Shown: positions 24,331 to 32,775 of the stretch, in pieces
Position numbering within the stretch: position 1 is the stretch's first letter
How the letters are laid out: the number at the start of each line of letters is the position of its first letter
Assembly (NCBI RefSeq): GCF_014596475.1
Contig: NZ_MECJ01000029.1
Location: 186,001 to 250,000 of the forward strand
From: Streptomyces sp. CBMA152
GTDB taxonomy: Bacteria; Actinomycetota; Actinomycetes; Streptomycetales; Streptomycetaceae
DNA length: 64,000 nucleotides
Direction: 5' to 3'
Notes under the pieces: generated by a model
What the model was told of the DNA's origin: nothing
Database searches by the model: none
What the model saw: the letters and a program-made list of their open reading frames with translations, nothing else
Translations under genes and position numbers: made by a program

Positions 24331-25287
24331 ATGCCTGCTGTGACCGTCGAGAACCCGTTGACCCTGCCGCGCGTGGTCGCGCCGCAGGGTGCGGTGCCGC
24401 GTCCCGTGCTCGCCGTGACCACGGCGCCGGGCGGCTTCGAGGGGGAGGGTTTCCCGGTGCGACGCGCGTTCGCCGGGATCAACTACCAGTACCTCGACCC
24501 GTTCATCATGATGGACCAGATGGGTGAGGTGGAGTACGCGCCGGGCGAGCCCAAGGGCACCCCGTGGCACCCGCACCGCGGCTTCGAGACCGTGACGTAC
24601 CTGATCGACGGGACCTTCGTCCACCAGGACAGCAACGGTGGCGGCGGCACGATCATGAACGGCGACACGCAGTGGATGACGGCGGGCTCCGGCCTGCTGC
24701 ACATCGAGGCGCCGCCGGAGTCCCTGGTGACGTCGGGCGGGCTCTTCCACGGCCTCCAGCTGTGGGTCAACCTCCCCGCCGCCGACAAGATGATGGACCC
24801 GCGCTACCAGGACATCCGGGGCGGCCAGGTCCAGCTGCTCACCTCGCCGGACGGGGGTGCGCTGCTCCGCGTGATCGCGGGCGAGCTGGACGGCCATGAG
24901 GGGCCGGGCATCACGCACACCCCGATCACGATGATCCACGCCACGATCCGGCCGGGCGCGGAGATCACGCTTCCCTGGCGGTCGGACTTCAACGGGCTGG
25001 CGTACGTGCTGGCCGGGCGCGGTTCGGTGGGTACGGGGCGTCGGCCGGTCCAGATGGGGCAGACCGCGGTGTTCGGCGACGGCGGGTCGCTGACGGTCCG
25101 CGCGGACGAGAAGCAGGACGGGCACACGCCGGACCTGGAGATCGTCCTCCTGGGCGGCCGCCCGATCCGTGAGCCGATGGCGCACTACGGGCCGTTCGTG
25201 ATGAACACCCGCGAGGAGCTGCAGCAGGCGTTCGACGACTTCCAGAAGGGCTTGCTGGGCACGATCCCGGCGGTCCACGGGATGTAG
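24331..25287 (+). CDS. Pirin family protein
   Basis: The 318-residue bicupin has the pirin metal-binding motif in the N-terminal barrel: WHPHRGFETVTYLIDG near 75-90 and the partner HIEAPPES near 128. Bacterial pirins include quercetin 2,3-dioxygenase-like and redox-sensing members; the role here is unknown. A very good ribosome-binding site GAGGAGGG lies 9 bases before ATG 24331. The following 240 bases contain a composite repeat, so it is probably not co-transcribed with the permease gene. Confidence 0.9.
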   Translation: MPAVTVENPLTLPRVVAPQGAVPRPVLAVTTAPGGFEGEGFPVRRAFAGINYQYLDPFIMMDQMGEVEYAPGEPKGTPWHPHRGFETVTYLIDGTFVHQDSNGGGGTIMNGDTQWMTAGSGLLHIEAPPESLVTSGGLFHGLQLWVNLPAADKMMDPRYQDIRGGQVQLLTSPDGGALLRVIAGELDGHEGPGITHTPITMIHATIRPGAEITLPWRSDFNGLAYVLAGRGSVGTGRRPVQMGQTAVFGDGGSLTVRADEKQDGHTPDLEIVLLGGRPIREPMAHYGPFVMNTREELQQAFDDFQKGLLGTIPAVHGM

Positions 25288-25295
25288 CCGCCCCT

Positions 25296-25460
25296 TCCCC
25301 GGGGGCTGCGCCCCAGACCCCGAGCGGGGCTGCGCCCCGGAGCCCGTTCTTTGGCTGCGGACCGTGCCGGGCTGGTCGCGCAGTTCCCCGCGCCCCTAGG
25401 AGGGCCCTTCGGGCCCATGAGGGGCGCGGGGAACTGCGCGAGCAACCCCCACCGGCACGC
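25296..25460. repeat. Composite palindromic intergenic repeat, copy 2
   Basis: GGGGCTGCGCCCC is duplicated at the left (about 25303-25338), followed at 25366-25448 by the long hairpin with GCGCAGTTCCCCGCGCCCC arms around GGGCCC blocks. It separates the pirin and permease genes. Confidence 0.8.
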
Positions 25461-25525
25461 AGCCGACGAACCCGGGCGGACGCCCACGGCGGGCGGCGCG
25501 GCACACCGCGTGGTGCGCTGGGGCC

Positions 25526-26635
25526 GTGGAGTCGACGCGTAAGCCACTGCTGCCCGACGCCGCGCGGCGGACCGCCGCCTGGTGCGTCGTCATCCTGCTG
25601 GTCACGGGCGTCGCCGCCGTCGGCATCTGGCTCTGCGTGGTCTTCAAGACCGCCGTCACCCCCGTGCTGCTCGCGCTGCTCGGCACCGCGCTGCTCGGGC
25701 CGGTGTTCCGGTGGCTGCTCAGGTTCAGGCTGCGGCGCTCGCTCGCCGCCGGGCTCACCTGCGTCGCGCTCATCGCCGTCGTCGGCGGCACCGGGTACAT
25801 CGTGGTCACCGCGCTCATCGACTCCGGCGACCAGATCATCGAGTCGCTGCGGCAGGCCGGGCAGTGGCTGGCCGACCACTTCGGGGTGGCGAGCGGCGAC
25901 GGGGTGTCCAGCCTCGCCGACAACGCCAAGAAGCTCCTGTCCAAGTTCGGCGCCTCGGCCGCGTCCGGGCTGCTCGCCGGGCTCAGCGTGATCGGGACAC
26001 TGGTCGCGACCGGAGTGCTGTCGCTGCTGCTGACCTTCTTCTTCCTCAAGGACTCCGACCGGGCCGTCCACCTCGCCCACTCGTTGGCCCCGCGCGGCAC
26101 CGGCCACCTCGTCGAGGCCATGGCCCGGCGGGCGTTCGAGGCGGTGGAGGGGTTCATGCGGGGGACGACGCTCATCGCGCTCATCGACGCGGTGTGCATC
26201 ACGGTCGGACTGCTCATCCTGCGGGTGCCGGGCGCGGTCGGTCTGGGCGCGCTGGTGTTCATCGGCGCGTACATCCCGTATCTCGGCGCCTTCGTCTCCG
26301 GCGCCGTCGCCGTGCTGGTCGCGCTCGCCGACCGGGGGGTCGGGACCGCGCTGTGGACCATCGGGGTCGTCCTCGCCGTACAGCAGCTGGAGGGGCACAT
26401 CCTGCAACCGGTGATCCAGAGCCGGACCGTGCAGATGCATCCGGCGATGGTGATGATCGCGATCACGGCCGGGGCGAGCGTCGCCGGGCTGCTGGGGATG
26501 CTCCTCGCCGTGCCGGTCGCGGCCGCCGGGTTCGGGGTGCTGAGCGAGCTGCGGAAGCGTTACGCCTCGGAGGAGGAGCCGACCGGGTCACCCGGCCCGT
26601 CGCCCGCCGAACCCCCGGACGCCTCCCCCTCGTAG
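25526..26635 (+). CDS. AI-2E family transporter (PerM-like permease)
   Basis: The 369-residue membrane protein has the PerM/AI-2E exporter pattern. Two or three N-terminal helices (AAWCVVILLVTGVAAVGIWL and following) lead to a soluble helix region of about 60 residues (DQIIESLRQAGQWLADHFG). Next come TFFFLKDSDR and a C-terminal helix cluster with the family-typical FIGAYIPYLGAFVSG and VLAVQQLEGHILQPVIQSRTVQMHP. Substrates in the family range from AI-2 to Na+/H+ exchange, so none is claimed. GTG 25526 is used. The last 76 bases overlap the antisense end of the SpoIIE-type phosphatase gene. Confidence 0.87.
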   Translation: MESTRKPLLPDAARRTAAWCVVILLVTGVAAVGIWLCVVFKTAVTPVLLALLGTALLGPVFRWLLRFRLRRSLAAGLTCVALIAVVGGTGYIVVTALIDSGDQIIESLRQAGQWLADHFGVASGDGVSSLADNAKKLLSKFGASAASGLLAGLSVIGTLVATGVLSLLLTFFFLKDSDRAVHLAHSLAPRGTGHLVEAMARRAFEAVEGFMRGTTLIALIDAVCITVGLLILRVPGAVGLGALVFIGAYIPYLGAFVSGAVAVLVALADRGVGTALWTIGVVLAVQQLEGHILQPVIQSRTVQMHPAMVMIAITAGASVAGLLGMLLAVPVAAAGFGVLSELRKRYASEEEPTGSPGPSPAEPPDASPS

Positions 26636-28737
26636 ATCTCGAACCAGATCGACTTCCCCTCGCCCCTCGGGTCCACCCCCCACCGCTCCGCCAGCATCTC
26701 CATCAGCACCAGGCCGCGTCCGCTGGAGGCCATCTCGCCCGGGCGGCGCTTGTGGGGGAGGTCGTCGCTGGCGTCGGCCACCTCCACGCGCAGCCGGCGG
26801 GTGCCGGGGGCGCCGGTGGCCTCGGCGACCAGGAGGGCGTCGCCGTCGGTGTGGACCAGGACGTTGGTGACCATCTCGGAGACCATCAGGACCGCCGAGT
26901 CGATCTGCTCCTCGTCGGCCCAGTCGTGCAGCAGCTCGCGCAGTTCGCGGCGGGCGCCCGCGATGCGGTGCGGCTCGGCCTGGGCGACGGTCAGGGCGGT
27001 GCGGCGGGCGGGGGGCAGACCGGTGCCGGCGGCCGTGCCGCAGCCGCACGCGTCGCTGTTGCGGCACAGCAGCAGCACCGCGATGTCGTCCTCGCGGCGA
27101 TCGGCCAGCGGGCCCACGGTGTGGTACGAGGAGGGGCCGTGCACCGCCTGGACCAGGGCGTCCGCCAGCTTCTCCAGGTTGTCGTTGGTGTCCTCCTCCA
27201 GGACCGGACGCAGCCGGGTCCAGCCCGAGGCCATGTCGTGGCCGCCGGTCTCGATCAGCCCGTCGGTGCAGAGCATCATCGTCTCGCCGGGCTCCAGGAC
27301 GAGCCGGGTGGTCGGGTAGTCCGAGTCCGCCTCGATGCCCAGCGGCAGGCCACCGGCCGTCTGGCGTATGAGGGCCGTGCCCTCGGTCGTACGGATCACC
27401 GGGTCCGGATGCCCGGCCCGGGCGATGTCGAGCGTGCCGGTGAGCGGATCGACCTCGATGTAGAGGCAGGTCGCGAAGCGCGGATGGTCGTCGGCCTCAC
27501 CGTAGGACTCCCCGTACGACTCGGTGATCCCGGACAGGAAACGCGAGGCGCGCGAGAGGACCGCGTCGGGGCGGTGGCCCTCGCTCGCGTACGCCCGCAG
27601 CGCGATCCGCAGCTGGCCCATCAGCCCCGCCGCCCGTACGTCATGGCCCTGCACATCGCCGATGACCAGCGCGAATCTGCCGTTGGGCAGCGGGATCATG
27701 TCGTACCAGTCGCCGCCGACCTGGAGCCCGCCGCCGGTCGGCACATAACGCGCCGCGACCGTCATACCGGGGATCTCGGGGCCGAGGGTCGGCATCATCG
27801 AGCGCTGCAGGCCCAGCGAGAGCTCCCGCTCGGACTCCGCCTCGCCCGCACGTGCCAGGGCCTGGGCGAGCATCCGAGCCACGGTCGTGAGGACCGAGCG
27901 CTCGTCGGGCGTGAACGCCACCGGGTGCTTGAACGCGGCCATCCAGGCGCCCATGGTCTTCCCGGCCACGATCAGCGGCAGGAACGCCCAGGACTGCCGG
28001 TCGAAGCGCTGCGCCAGCGGCCAGGTGGCCGGGTAGCGGCGGCGGTACTCCTCGGGGGTGGGCAGATAGATGGCCCGGCCGGTGCGCACCACGTCGGTCG
28101 CCGGGTAGTCGGTGTCCAGCTGGAGGTCGGCGAAGGGGCCGTCGTCGCCCGGGTTGTGCCCGTGGTGGCCGATGATCGACAGACGGTCGCCCGCGACGCC
28201 GAAGACGGCGAGCCCGTCCGGCGAGAAACCCGGCATGGACAGCGAGGCGGCGACCCGCAGCACCTCGGCGGTGGACCGCGCCTCGGCCAGCGCCCGGCCC
28301 GCGTCAAGGAGGAACGCCTCCCGGGAGCGGCGCCAGTCGCCGGTGATGGAGGCCTGCGCGGCGGTGGTGCCGGGCTGCGGCTCGGCGACCTCCTGGATGG
28401 TGCCGACCAGGACGTAGTTCACACCGTCGGCGGTGTCCTTGATCAGCGGTTTCGAGCGGCTGCGTACGGTCCGCAGCACCCGGCCGTTCTCGTCCATGAT
28501 CCGCATCCGGGCCTCGGCGAGGGTGCCCTCGGCGACCGCGAGGTTCACGATCCCGTCGACCTCGTTCCAGTCGACCGGGTGGAAGCGGGCGCGCACGGCG
28601 GCCTCGGTGAGCACGGCCCTCTCGGCGGGCAGACCGAGCAGGCGGGCGGCCTCGGCGTCGACCGTGACCGTTCCGGACGCGTTGTCCCAGCGCCACAGCC
28701 CGGTGGCGATCGCAGCCAGGACGTCCTCGGTGCGCAT
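26560..28737 (-). CDS. SpoIIE/RsbU-type PP2C phosphatase with PAS, GAF and HATPase domains
   Basis: About 725 residues. The order is a PAS-like domain (LWRWDNASGTVTVDAEAARLLG, 15-120), a GAF domain (about 150-310), and a PP2C/SpoIIE domain with GGDWYDMIPL, LVIGDVQGHDVRAAGLM and MLCTDGLIE (about 330-550). A C-terminal GHKL ATPase domain follows, with EMVTNVLVHTDG (N box) and GRGLVLMEMLAERWGV (G box), about 580-710. Such proteins combine an anti-anti-sigma phosphatase with an anti-sigma kinase, linking a sensed signal to sigma-factor control; in Streptomyces there are many paralogues. The start is ATG 28737 or GTG 28746. It is divergent from aspS with about 100 bp between. Confidence 0.9.
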   Translation of the reverse strand: MRTEDVLAAIATGLWRWDNASGTVTVDAEAARLLGLPAERAVLTEAAVRARFHPVDWNEVDGIVNLAVAEGTLAEARMRIMDENGRVLRTVRSRSKPLIKDTADGVNYVLVGTIQEVAEPQPGTTAAQASITGDWRRSREAFLLDAGRALAEARSTAEVLRVAASLSMPGFSPDGLAVFGVAGDRLSIIGHHGHNPGDDGPFADLQLDTDYPATDVVRTGRAIYLPTPEEYRRRYPATWPLAQRFDRQSWAFLPLIVAGKTMGAWMAAFKHPVAFTPDERSVLTTVARMLAQALARAGEAESERELSLGLQRSMMPTLGPEIPGMTVAARYVPTGGGLQVGGDWYDMIPLPNGRFALVIGDVQGHDVRAAGLMGQLRIALRAYASEGHRPDAVLSRASRFLSGITESYGESYGEADDHPRFATCLYIEVDPLTGTLDIARAGHPDPVIRTTEGTALIRQTAGGLPLGIEADSDYPTTRLVLEPGETMMLCTDGLIETGGHDMASGWTRLRPVLEEDTNDNLEKLADALVQAVHGPSSYHTVGPLADRREDDIAVLLLCRNSDACGCGTAAGTGLPPARRTALTVAQAEPHRIAGARRELRELLHDWADEEQIDSAVLMVSEMVTNVLVHTDGDALLVAEATGAPGTRRLRVEVADASDDLPHKRRPGEMASSGRGLVLMEMLAERWGVDPRGEGKSIWFEIYEGEASGGSAGDGPGDPVGSSSEA

Positions 28738-28845
28738 GATCCCCACTCTATGCAGCCGGATTTATACCGGCGAGAGCTGTACGGCCCGGCCGGTAACCTG
28801 GAGGGACTGTTTCCCGCCTGTCACGCGAAGAACTGGATGAAGAAA

Positions 28846-30615
28846 ATGCATCGGTACAGGTCCCACACCTGCGGCGAGCTCCGCGCCTCCGCCGTCGGAG
28901 CCGACGTACGGCTGAGCGGCTGGCTGCACAATCGCCGTGACCTGGGCGGCATCCTCTTCATCGATCTGCGCGACCACCACGGCATCACGCAGCTGGTCGC
29001 CCGCCCGGGCACGGCCGGCGCCGAGGTGCTGGACAAGCTCTCCAAGGAGACGGTCGTCCGTATCGACGGCAAGGTCGTCTCGCGCGGCGCGGAGAACGTG
29101 AACGCGGAGCTGCCGACCGGCGAGATCGAGATCGAGGTCGGCGAGGTCGAGGTGCTGGGCGCGGCCGCCCCGCTGCCGTTCACGATCAACGCGGACGACG
29201 GTGTCAACGAGGAGCGGCGCCTGGAGTACCGCTTCCTCGACCTGCGCCGCGAGCGCATGCACCGCAACATCATGCTGCGCTCCGCCGTCATCTCGGCGAT
29301 GCGCCACAAGATGACCGCGCTCGGCTTCAACGAGATGGCGACCCCGATCCTCGCCGCGACCTCCCCCGAGGGCGCCCGCGACTTCGTCGTCCCGTCCCGG
29401 CTGAACCCCGGCAAGTTCTACGCGCTGCCGCAGGCCCCGCAGCAGTTCAAGCAGCTGCTGATGATCTCCGGCTTCGACCGCTACTTCCAGATCGCGCCCT
29501 GCTTCCGCGACGAGGACGCCCGCGCGGACCGCTCGCCGGGCGAGTTCTACCAGCTCGACATCGAGATGAGCTTCGTCGAGCAGGAGGACATCTTCCAGCC
29601 CGTCGAGAAGCTGATGACCGAGCTCTTCGAGGAGTTCGGCGGCGGCCGCCACGTCACCTCGCCGTTCCCGCGCATCCCGTTCCGCGAGTCGATGCTGAAG
29701 TACGGCAACGACAAGCCGGACCTGCGCGCCCAGCTCGAACTCGTCGACATCACCGACGTCTTCGAGGGCTCGGAGTTCAAGGCGTTCGCGGGCAAGCACG
29801 TGCGCGCGCTGCCGGTGCCGGACGTCGCGGGCCAGTCCCGCAAGTTCTTCGACGGCCTGGGCGAGTACGCGGTGGAGCACGGCGCCAAGGGCCTGGCCTG
29901 GATCCGCGTCGGCGAGGACGGCGCGTTCGCGGGCCCGATCGCCAAGTTCCTCACCGAGGAGAACGTCAAGGTCCTCACCGAGCGCCTGGGCCTGAAGGCC
30001 GGTCACGCCGTGTTCTTCGGCGCGGGCGAGTACGACGAGGTCTCCAAGATCATGGGCGCGGTCCGCGTCGAGGCGGCCAAGCGCGCCGGCCACTTCGAGG
30101 AGGGCGTCTTCCGCTTCTGCTGGATCGTCGACTTCCCGATGTACGAGAAGGACGAGGACACCGGCAAGATCGACTTCTCGCACAACCCGTTCTCGATGCC
30201 GCAGGGCGGCCTTGAGGCCCTGGAGAACCAGGACCCGCTGGACATCCTCGGCTGGCAGTACGACATCGTCTGCAACGGCATCGAGCTGTCCTCCGGTGCC
30301 ATCCGGAACCACGAGCCCGACATCATGTTCAAGGCCTTCGAGATCGCGGGCTACAGCCGCGAGACCGTGGAGAAGGAGTTCGCGGGCATGCTCCGCGCCT
30401 TCCAGTACGGCGCCCCGCCGCACGGCGGCATCGCCCCCGGCGTGGACCGCATCGTGATGCTGCTCGCCGACGAGCCCAACATCCGCGAGACCATCGCGTT
30501 CCCGCTCAACGGCAACGCGCAGGACCTGATGATGGGCGCGCCTACCGAGCTGGACGAGACCCGCCTGCGCGAACTGAACATCCAGCTGCGGAAGCCCGTC
30601 GCGCGGGAGAAGTAG
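28846..30615 (+). CDS. aspS: Aspartyl-tRNA synthetase
   Basis: The 589-residue class II synthetase starts MHRYRSHTCGELRASAVG with an N-terminal OB-fold anticodon domain. Motif 1 is around TPILAATSPEGARDF, motif 2 is FRDEDARADRSPGEFYQLD, and motif 3 is GGIAPGVDRIVMLL. The bacterial GAD insertion lies between motifs 2 and 3. It charges tRNA-Asp. ATG 28846 is preferred; a nearby in-frame ATG at 28837 would add MKK. The very long open frame that continues upstream to 25582 is an artefact of GC-rich sequence. A composite repeat hairpin follows the stop. Confidence 0.97.
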   Translation: MHRYRSHTCGELRASAVGADVRLSGWLHNRRDLGGILFIDLRDHHGITQLVARPGTAGAEVLDKLSKETVVRIDGKVVSRGAENVNAELPTGEIEIEVGEVEVLGAAAPLPFTINADDGVNEERRLEYRFLDLRRERMHRNIMLRSAVISAMRHKMTALGFNEMATPILAATSPEGARDFVVPSRLNPGKFYALPQAPQQFKQLLMISGFDRYFQIAPCFRDEDARADRSPGEFYQLDIEMSFVEQEDIFQPVEKLMTELFEEFGGGRHVTSPFPRIPFRESMLKYGNDKPDLRAQLELVDITDVFEGSEFKAFAGKHVRALPVPDVAGQSRKFFDGLGEYAVEHGAKGLAWIRVGEDGAFAGPIAKFLTEENVKVLTERLGLKAGHAVFFGAGEYDEVSKIMGAVRVEAAKRAGHFEEGVFRFCWIVDFPMYEKDEDTGKIDFSHNPFSMPQGGLEALENQDPLDILGWQYDIVCNGIELSSGAIRNHEPDIMFKAFEIAGYSRETVEKEFAGMLRAFQYGAPPHGGIAPGVDRIVMLLADEPNIRETIAFPLNGNAQDLMMGAPTELDETRLRELNIQLRKPVAREK

Positions 30616-30639
30616 GCCCGGTCTTTGTCCGCGGGCCGT

Positions 30640-30730
30640 CGTGGGCTGAGCGCGCAGTTCCCCGCGCCCCTGGGTACTTAGGGGCGCGGGGAACTGCGCG
30701 AGCAACCCCCACCGGCCCGCAGACAAAGAA
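30640..30730. repeat. Palindromic intergenic repeat, copy 3
   Basis: The core hairpin at 30647-30708 has GCGCAGTTCCCCGCGCCCC arms with a short loop (TGGGTACTTA). It lies between aspS and a converging small gene, the position expected of a bidirectional terminator. Confidence 0.82.
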
Positions 30731-30750
30731 CCAGGCCCCACGTCGCCGCG

Positions 30751-30933
30751 CTAGTCGTCGTCCCGGGACGGTAAATCCGGGGAAGGCGGGCCGCACGGCC
30801 GGTTGGCGGACTGGCGGTTCGCTTCGCGAACCTTCGCCAGCAGCTCCTCGCGCCGCCGGGCGTCCTCCTCCGCCTGCTGCTGGTCCGTACTCCGTGTCAC
30901 GGCGTGCACCCCCTCAAGCACGTACCGACTCAT
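30751..30933 (-). CDS. Small hypothetical protein, 60 aa
   Basis: The frame reads MSRYVLEGVHAVTRSTDQQ, then QAEEDARRREELLAKVREAN and a Pro/Ser-rich end with a DDD terminus. The middle is a strongly charged amphipathic helix. No family is recognised. It lies downstream of metG on the same strand, beyond that gene's terminator. A longer frame to 30966 is possible but has no better start. Real status is moderately likely, because the helix is too regular for a random shadow. Confidence 0.5.
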   Translation of the reverse strand: MSRYVLEGVHAVTRSTDQQQAEEDARRREELLAKVREANRQSANRPCGPPSPDLPSRDDD

Positions 30934-30982
30934 GTGCAGCGTGCGCGCGGCCGGGTGAAGCCGCAACCGTTTCGTACATGCG

Positions 30983-31012
30983 AAAGGCCCGGAATTCCGC
31001 TTCCGGGCCTTT
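30983..31012 (-). terminator. Terminator of metG
   Basis: Perfect 12-bp arms AAAGGCCCGGAA and TTCCGGGCCTTT with a 6-nt loop lie 25 bases after the metG stop. The symmetric A/T ends would work in either direction. Confidence 0.85.
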
Positions 31013-31036
31013 CTTCACACTCTCATCGCGTACGGG

Positions 31037-32644
31037 CTACGCGGGCTTCTCCTCCAGGCGGGGGAACAGCACCGCGCCCTTCGTCACCGTCGCGCCGACC
31101 GGCAGCTGGCCCCAGCGGCCCGCGTCCTGCACGCGCTGGTCCGCCAGCGGGCCCAGGTCCGCGACCTCGGCGCCCAGCGAGTCCCACAGCTTCTGCGAGG
31201 TGTCCGGCATGACCGGGTTCAGCAGGACGGCGACCGCGCGCAGCGCCTCGGCGGCCGTGTAGAGGATGGTCGCGAGGCGCGCCTTGCCCTCCTCCGACTC
31301 GTCCTTGGCCACCTTCCACGGCTCCTGCTCCGTGATGTAGCCGTTGACCTGCTTCACGAAGTCGAAGACGGCGAGGATGCCGCCCTGGAAGTCCAGCTCG
31401 TCGCCGATCTTCCGGTCCGCCTCGGCCACGGCCTTCGCCATGCCGTCGGCGATCGCCTGCTCGGCCTCGCCCGCGGCGGTCGCCTCGGGCAGCGTGCCGC
31501 CGAAGTACTTGCCGACCATGGCCGCCACGCGCGAGGCGAGGTTGCCGTAGTCGTTGGCGAGCTCGGAGGTGTACCGGGCGGTGAAGTCCTCCCAGGAGAA
31601 CGAGCCGTCCTGGCCGAAGGCGATGGCGCGCAGGAAGTACCAGCGGTAGGCGTCGACGCCGAAGTGCGAGGTGAGGTCCTGCGGCTTGATGCCCGTCAGG
31701 TTCGACTTCGACATCTTCTCGCCGCCGACCATCAGCCAGCCGTTGGCCGCGACCTTGCCGGGCACCGGCAGGCCGTTCGCCATCAGCATCGCGGGCCAGA
31801 TCACCGCGTGGAAGCGGAGGATGTCCTTACCGATGAGGTGGACGTTGGCCGGGAAGGTCTCGTCGAACTTCGCCTGGTCCGAGCCGTAGCCGACGGCCGT
31901 GGCGTAGTTCAGGAGGGCGTCGATCCACACGTAGATGACGTGCTTGTCGTCCCACGGGACCGGGACGCCCCAGTCGAAGGTCGAGCGCGAGATCGACAGG
32001 TCCTGGAGGCCCTGCTTGACGAAGTTCACGACCTCGTTGCGGGCCGACTCGGGCTGGATGAAGCCGGGGTTGGCCTCGTAGAACTCGACCAGCTTCGGAC
32101 CGTACTCGGAGAGCTTGAAGAAGTAGTTCTCCTCCTTGAGGATCTCCACCGGCTTCTTGTGGACGGGGCACAGCTTGGTGCCGTCCTCGGCCTCGATGAG
32201 ATCGCCCGGGAGCTTGTACTCCTCGCAGCCCACGCAGTACGGGCCCTCGTAGCCGCCCTTGTAGATCTCGCCCTTGTCGTACAGGTCCTGGACGAACTCC
32301 TGCACACGGTCGGTGTGCCGCTTCTCCGTCGTACGGATGAAGTCGTCGTTCGCGATCTCCAGGTGCTCCCAGAGGGGCTTCCAGGCCTCCTCGACGAGCT
32401 TGTCGCACCACTCCTGCGGCGTGACGTTGTTCGCCTCCGCGGTGCGCATGATCTTCTGACCGTGCTCGTCCGTGCCGGTGAGGTACCACACCTTCTCGCC
32501 ACGCTGACGGTGCCAGCGCGTGAGCACGTCGCCTGCGACGGTCGTGTAGGCGTGGCCCAGGTGAGGAGCGTCGTTGACGTAGTAAATGGGGGTCGAGACG
32601 TAAAACGCCTTCGCCCCCTGCTTCTCGGATCCAGTGGCCGCCAT
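31037..32644 (-). CDS. metG: Methionyl-tRNA synthetase
   Basis: The 535-residue class I synthetase has the HIGH-type motif PHLGHAYTT near 27 and KMSKSNLTG near 305. The connective peptide carries a CxxC (YCVGCEEY) and LCPVHKK, the zinc-knuckle pattern. The anticodon-binding helical domain fills the C terminus; there is no C-terminal tRNA-binding appendage. It charges initiator and elongator tRNA-Met. ATG 32644 is chosen; a longer frame to 32677 adds residues unlike the family. It is monocistronic with a clear terminator. Confidence 0.96.
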   Translation of the reverse strand: MAATGSEKQGAKAFYVSTPIYYVNDAPHLGHAYTTVAGDVLTRWHRQRGEKVWYLTGTDEHGQKIMRTAEANNVTPQEWCDKLVEEAWKPLWEHLEIANDDFIRTTEKRHTDRVQEFVQDLYDKGEIYKGGYEGPYCVGCEEYKLPGDLIEAEDGTKLCPVHKKPVEILKEENYFFKLSEYGPKLVEFYEANPGFIQPESARNEVVNFVKQGLQDLSISRSTFDWGVPVPWDDKHVIYVWIDALLNYATAVGYGSDQAKFDETFPANVHLIGKDILRFHAVIWPAMLMANGLPVPGKVAANGWLMVGGEKMSKSNLTGIKPQDLTSHFGVDAYRWYFLRAIAFGQDGSFSWEDFTARYTSELANDYGNLASRVAAMVGKYFGGTLPEATAAGEAEQAIADGMAKAVAEADRKIGDELDFQGGILAVFDFVKQVNGYITEQEPWKVAKDESEEGKARLATILYTAAEALRAVAVLLNPVMPDTSQKLWDSLGAEVADLGPLADQRVQDAGRWGQLPVGATVTKGAVLFPRLEEKPA

Positions 32645-32775
32645 GGTCGAAATCCTAACGGGCCCCGGGAGATCCACTCACCCGCATAAACCGGCACCGG
32701 CGGGTGAGGGCGGCGGCCGACGGGGGCACGGCAACGGCCGGCCCCCACGGCCCGCACCCGAAAGAAGACCCCTAC

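Noticed and set aside
25582..28845. Long in-frame N-terminal extension of aspS
   Set aside because: It runs antisense through the SpoIIE-type gene and out of frame through the permease gene; AspRS clearly begins at MHRYRSHTC.
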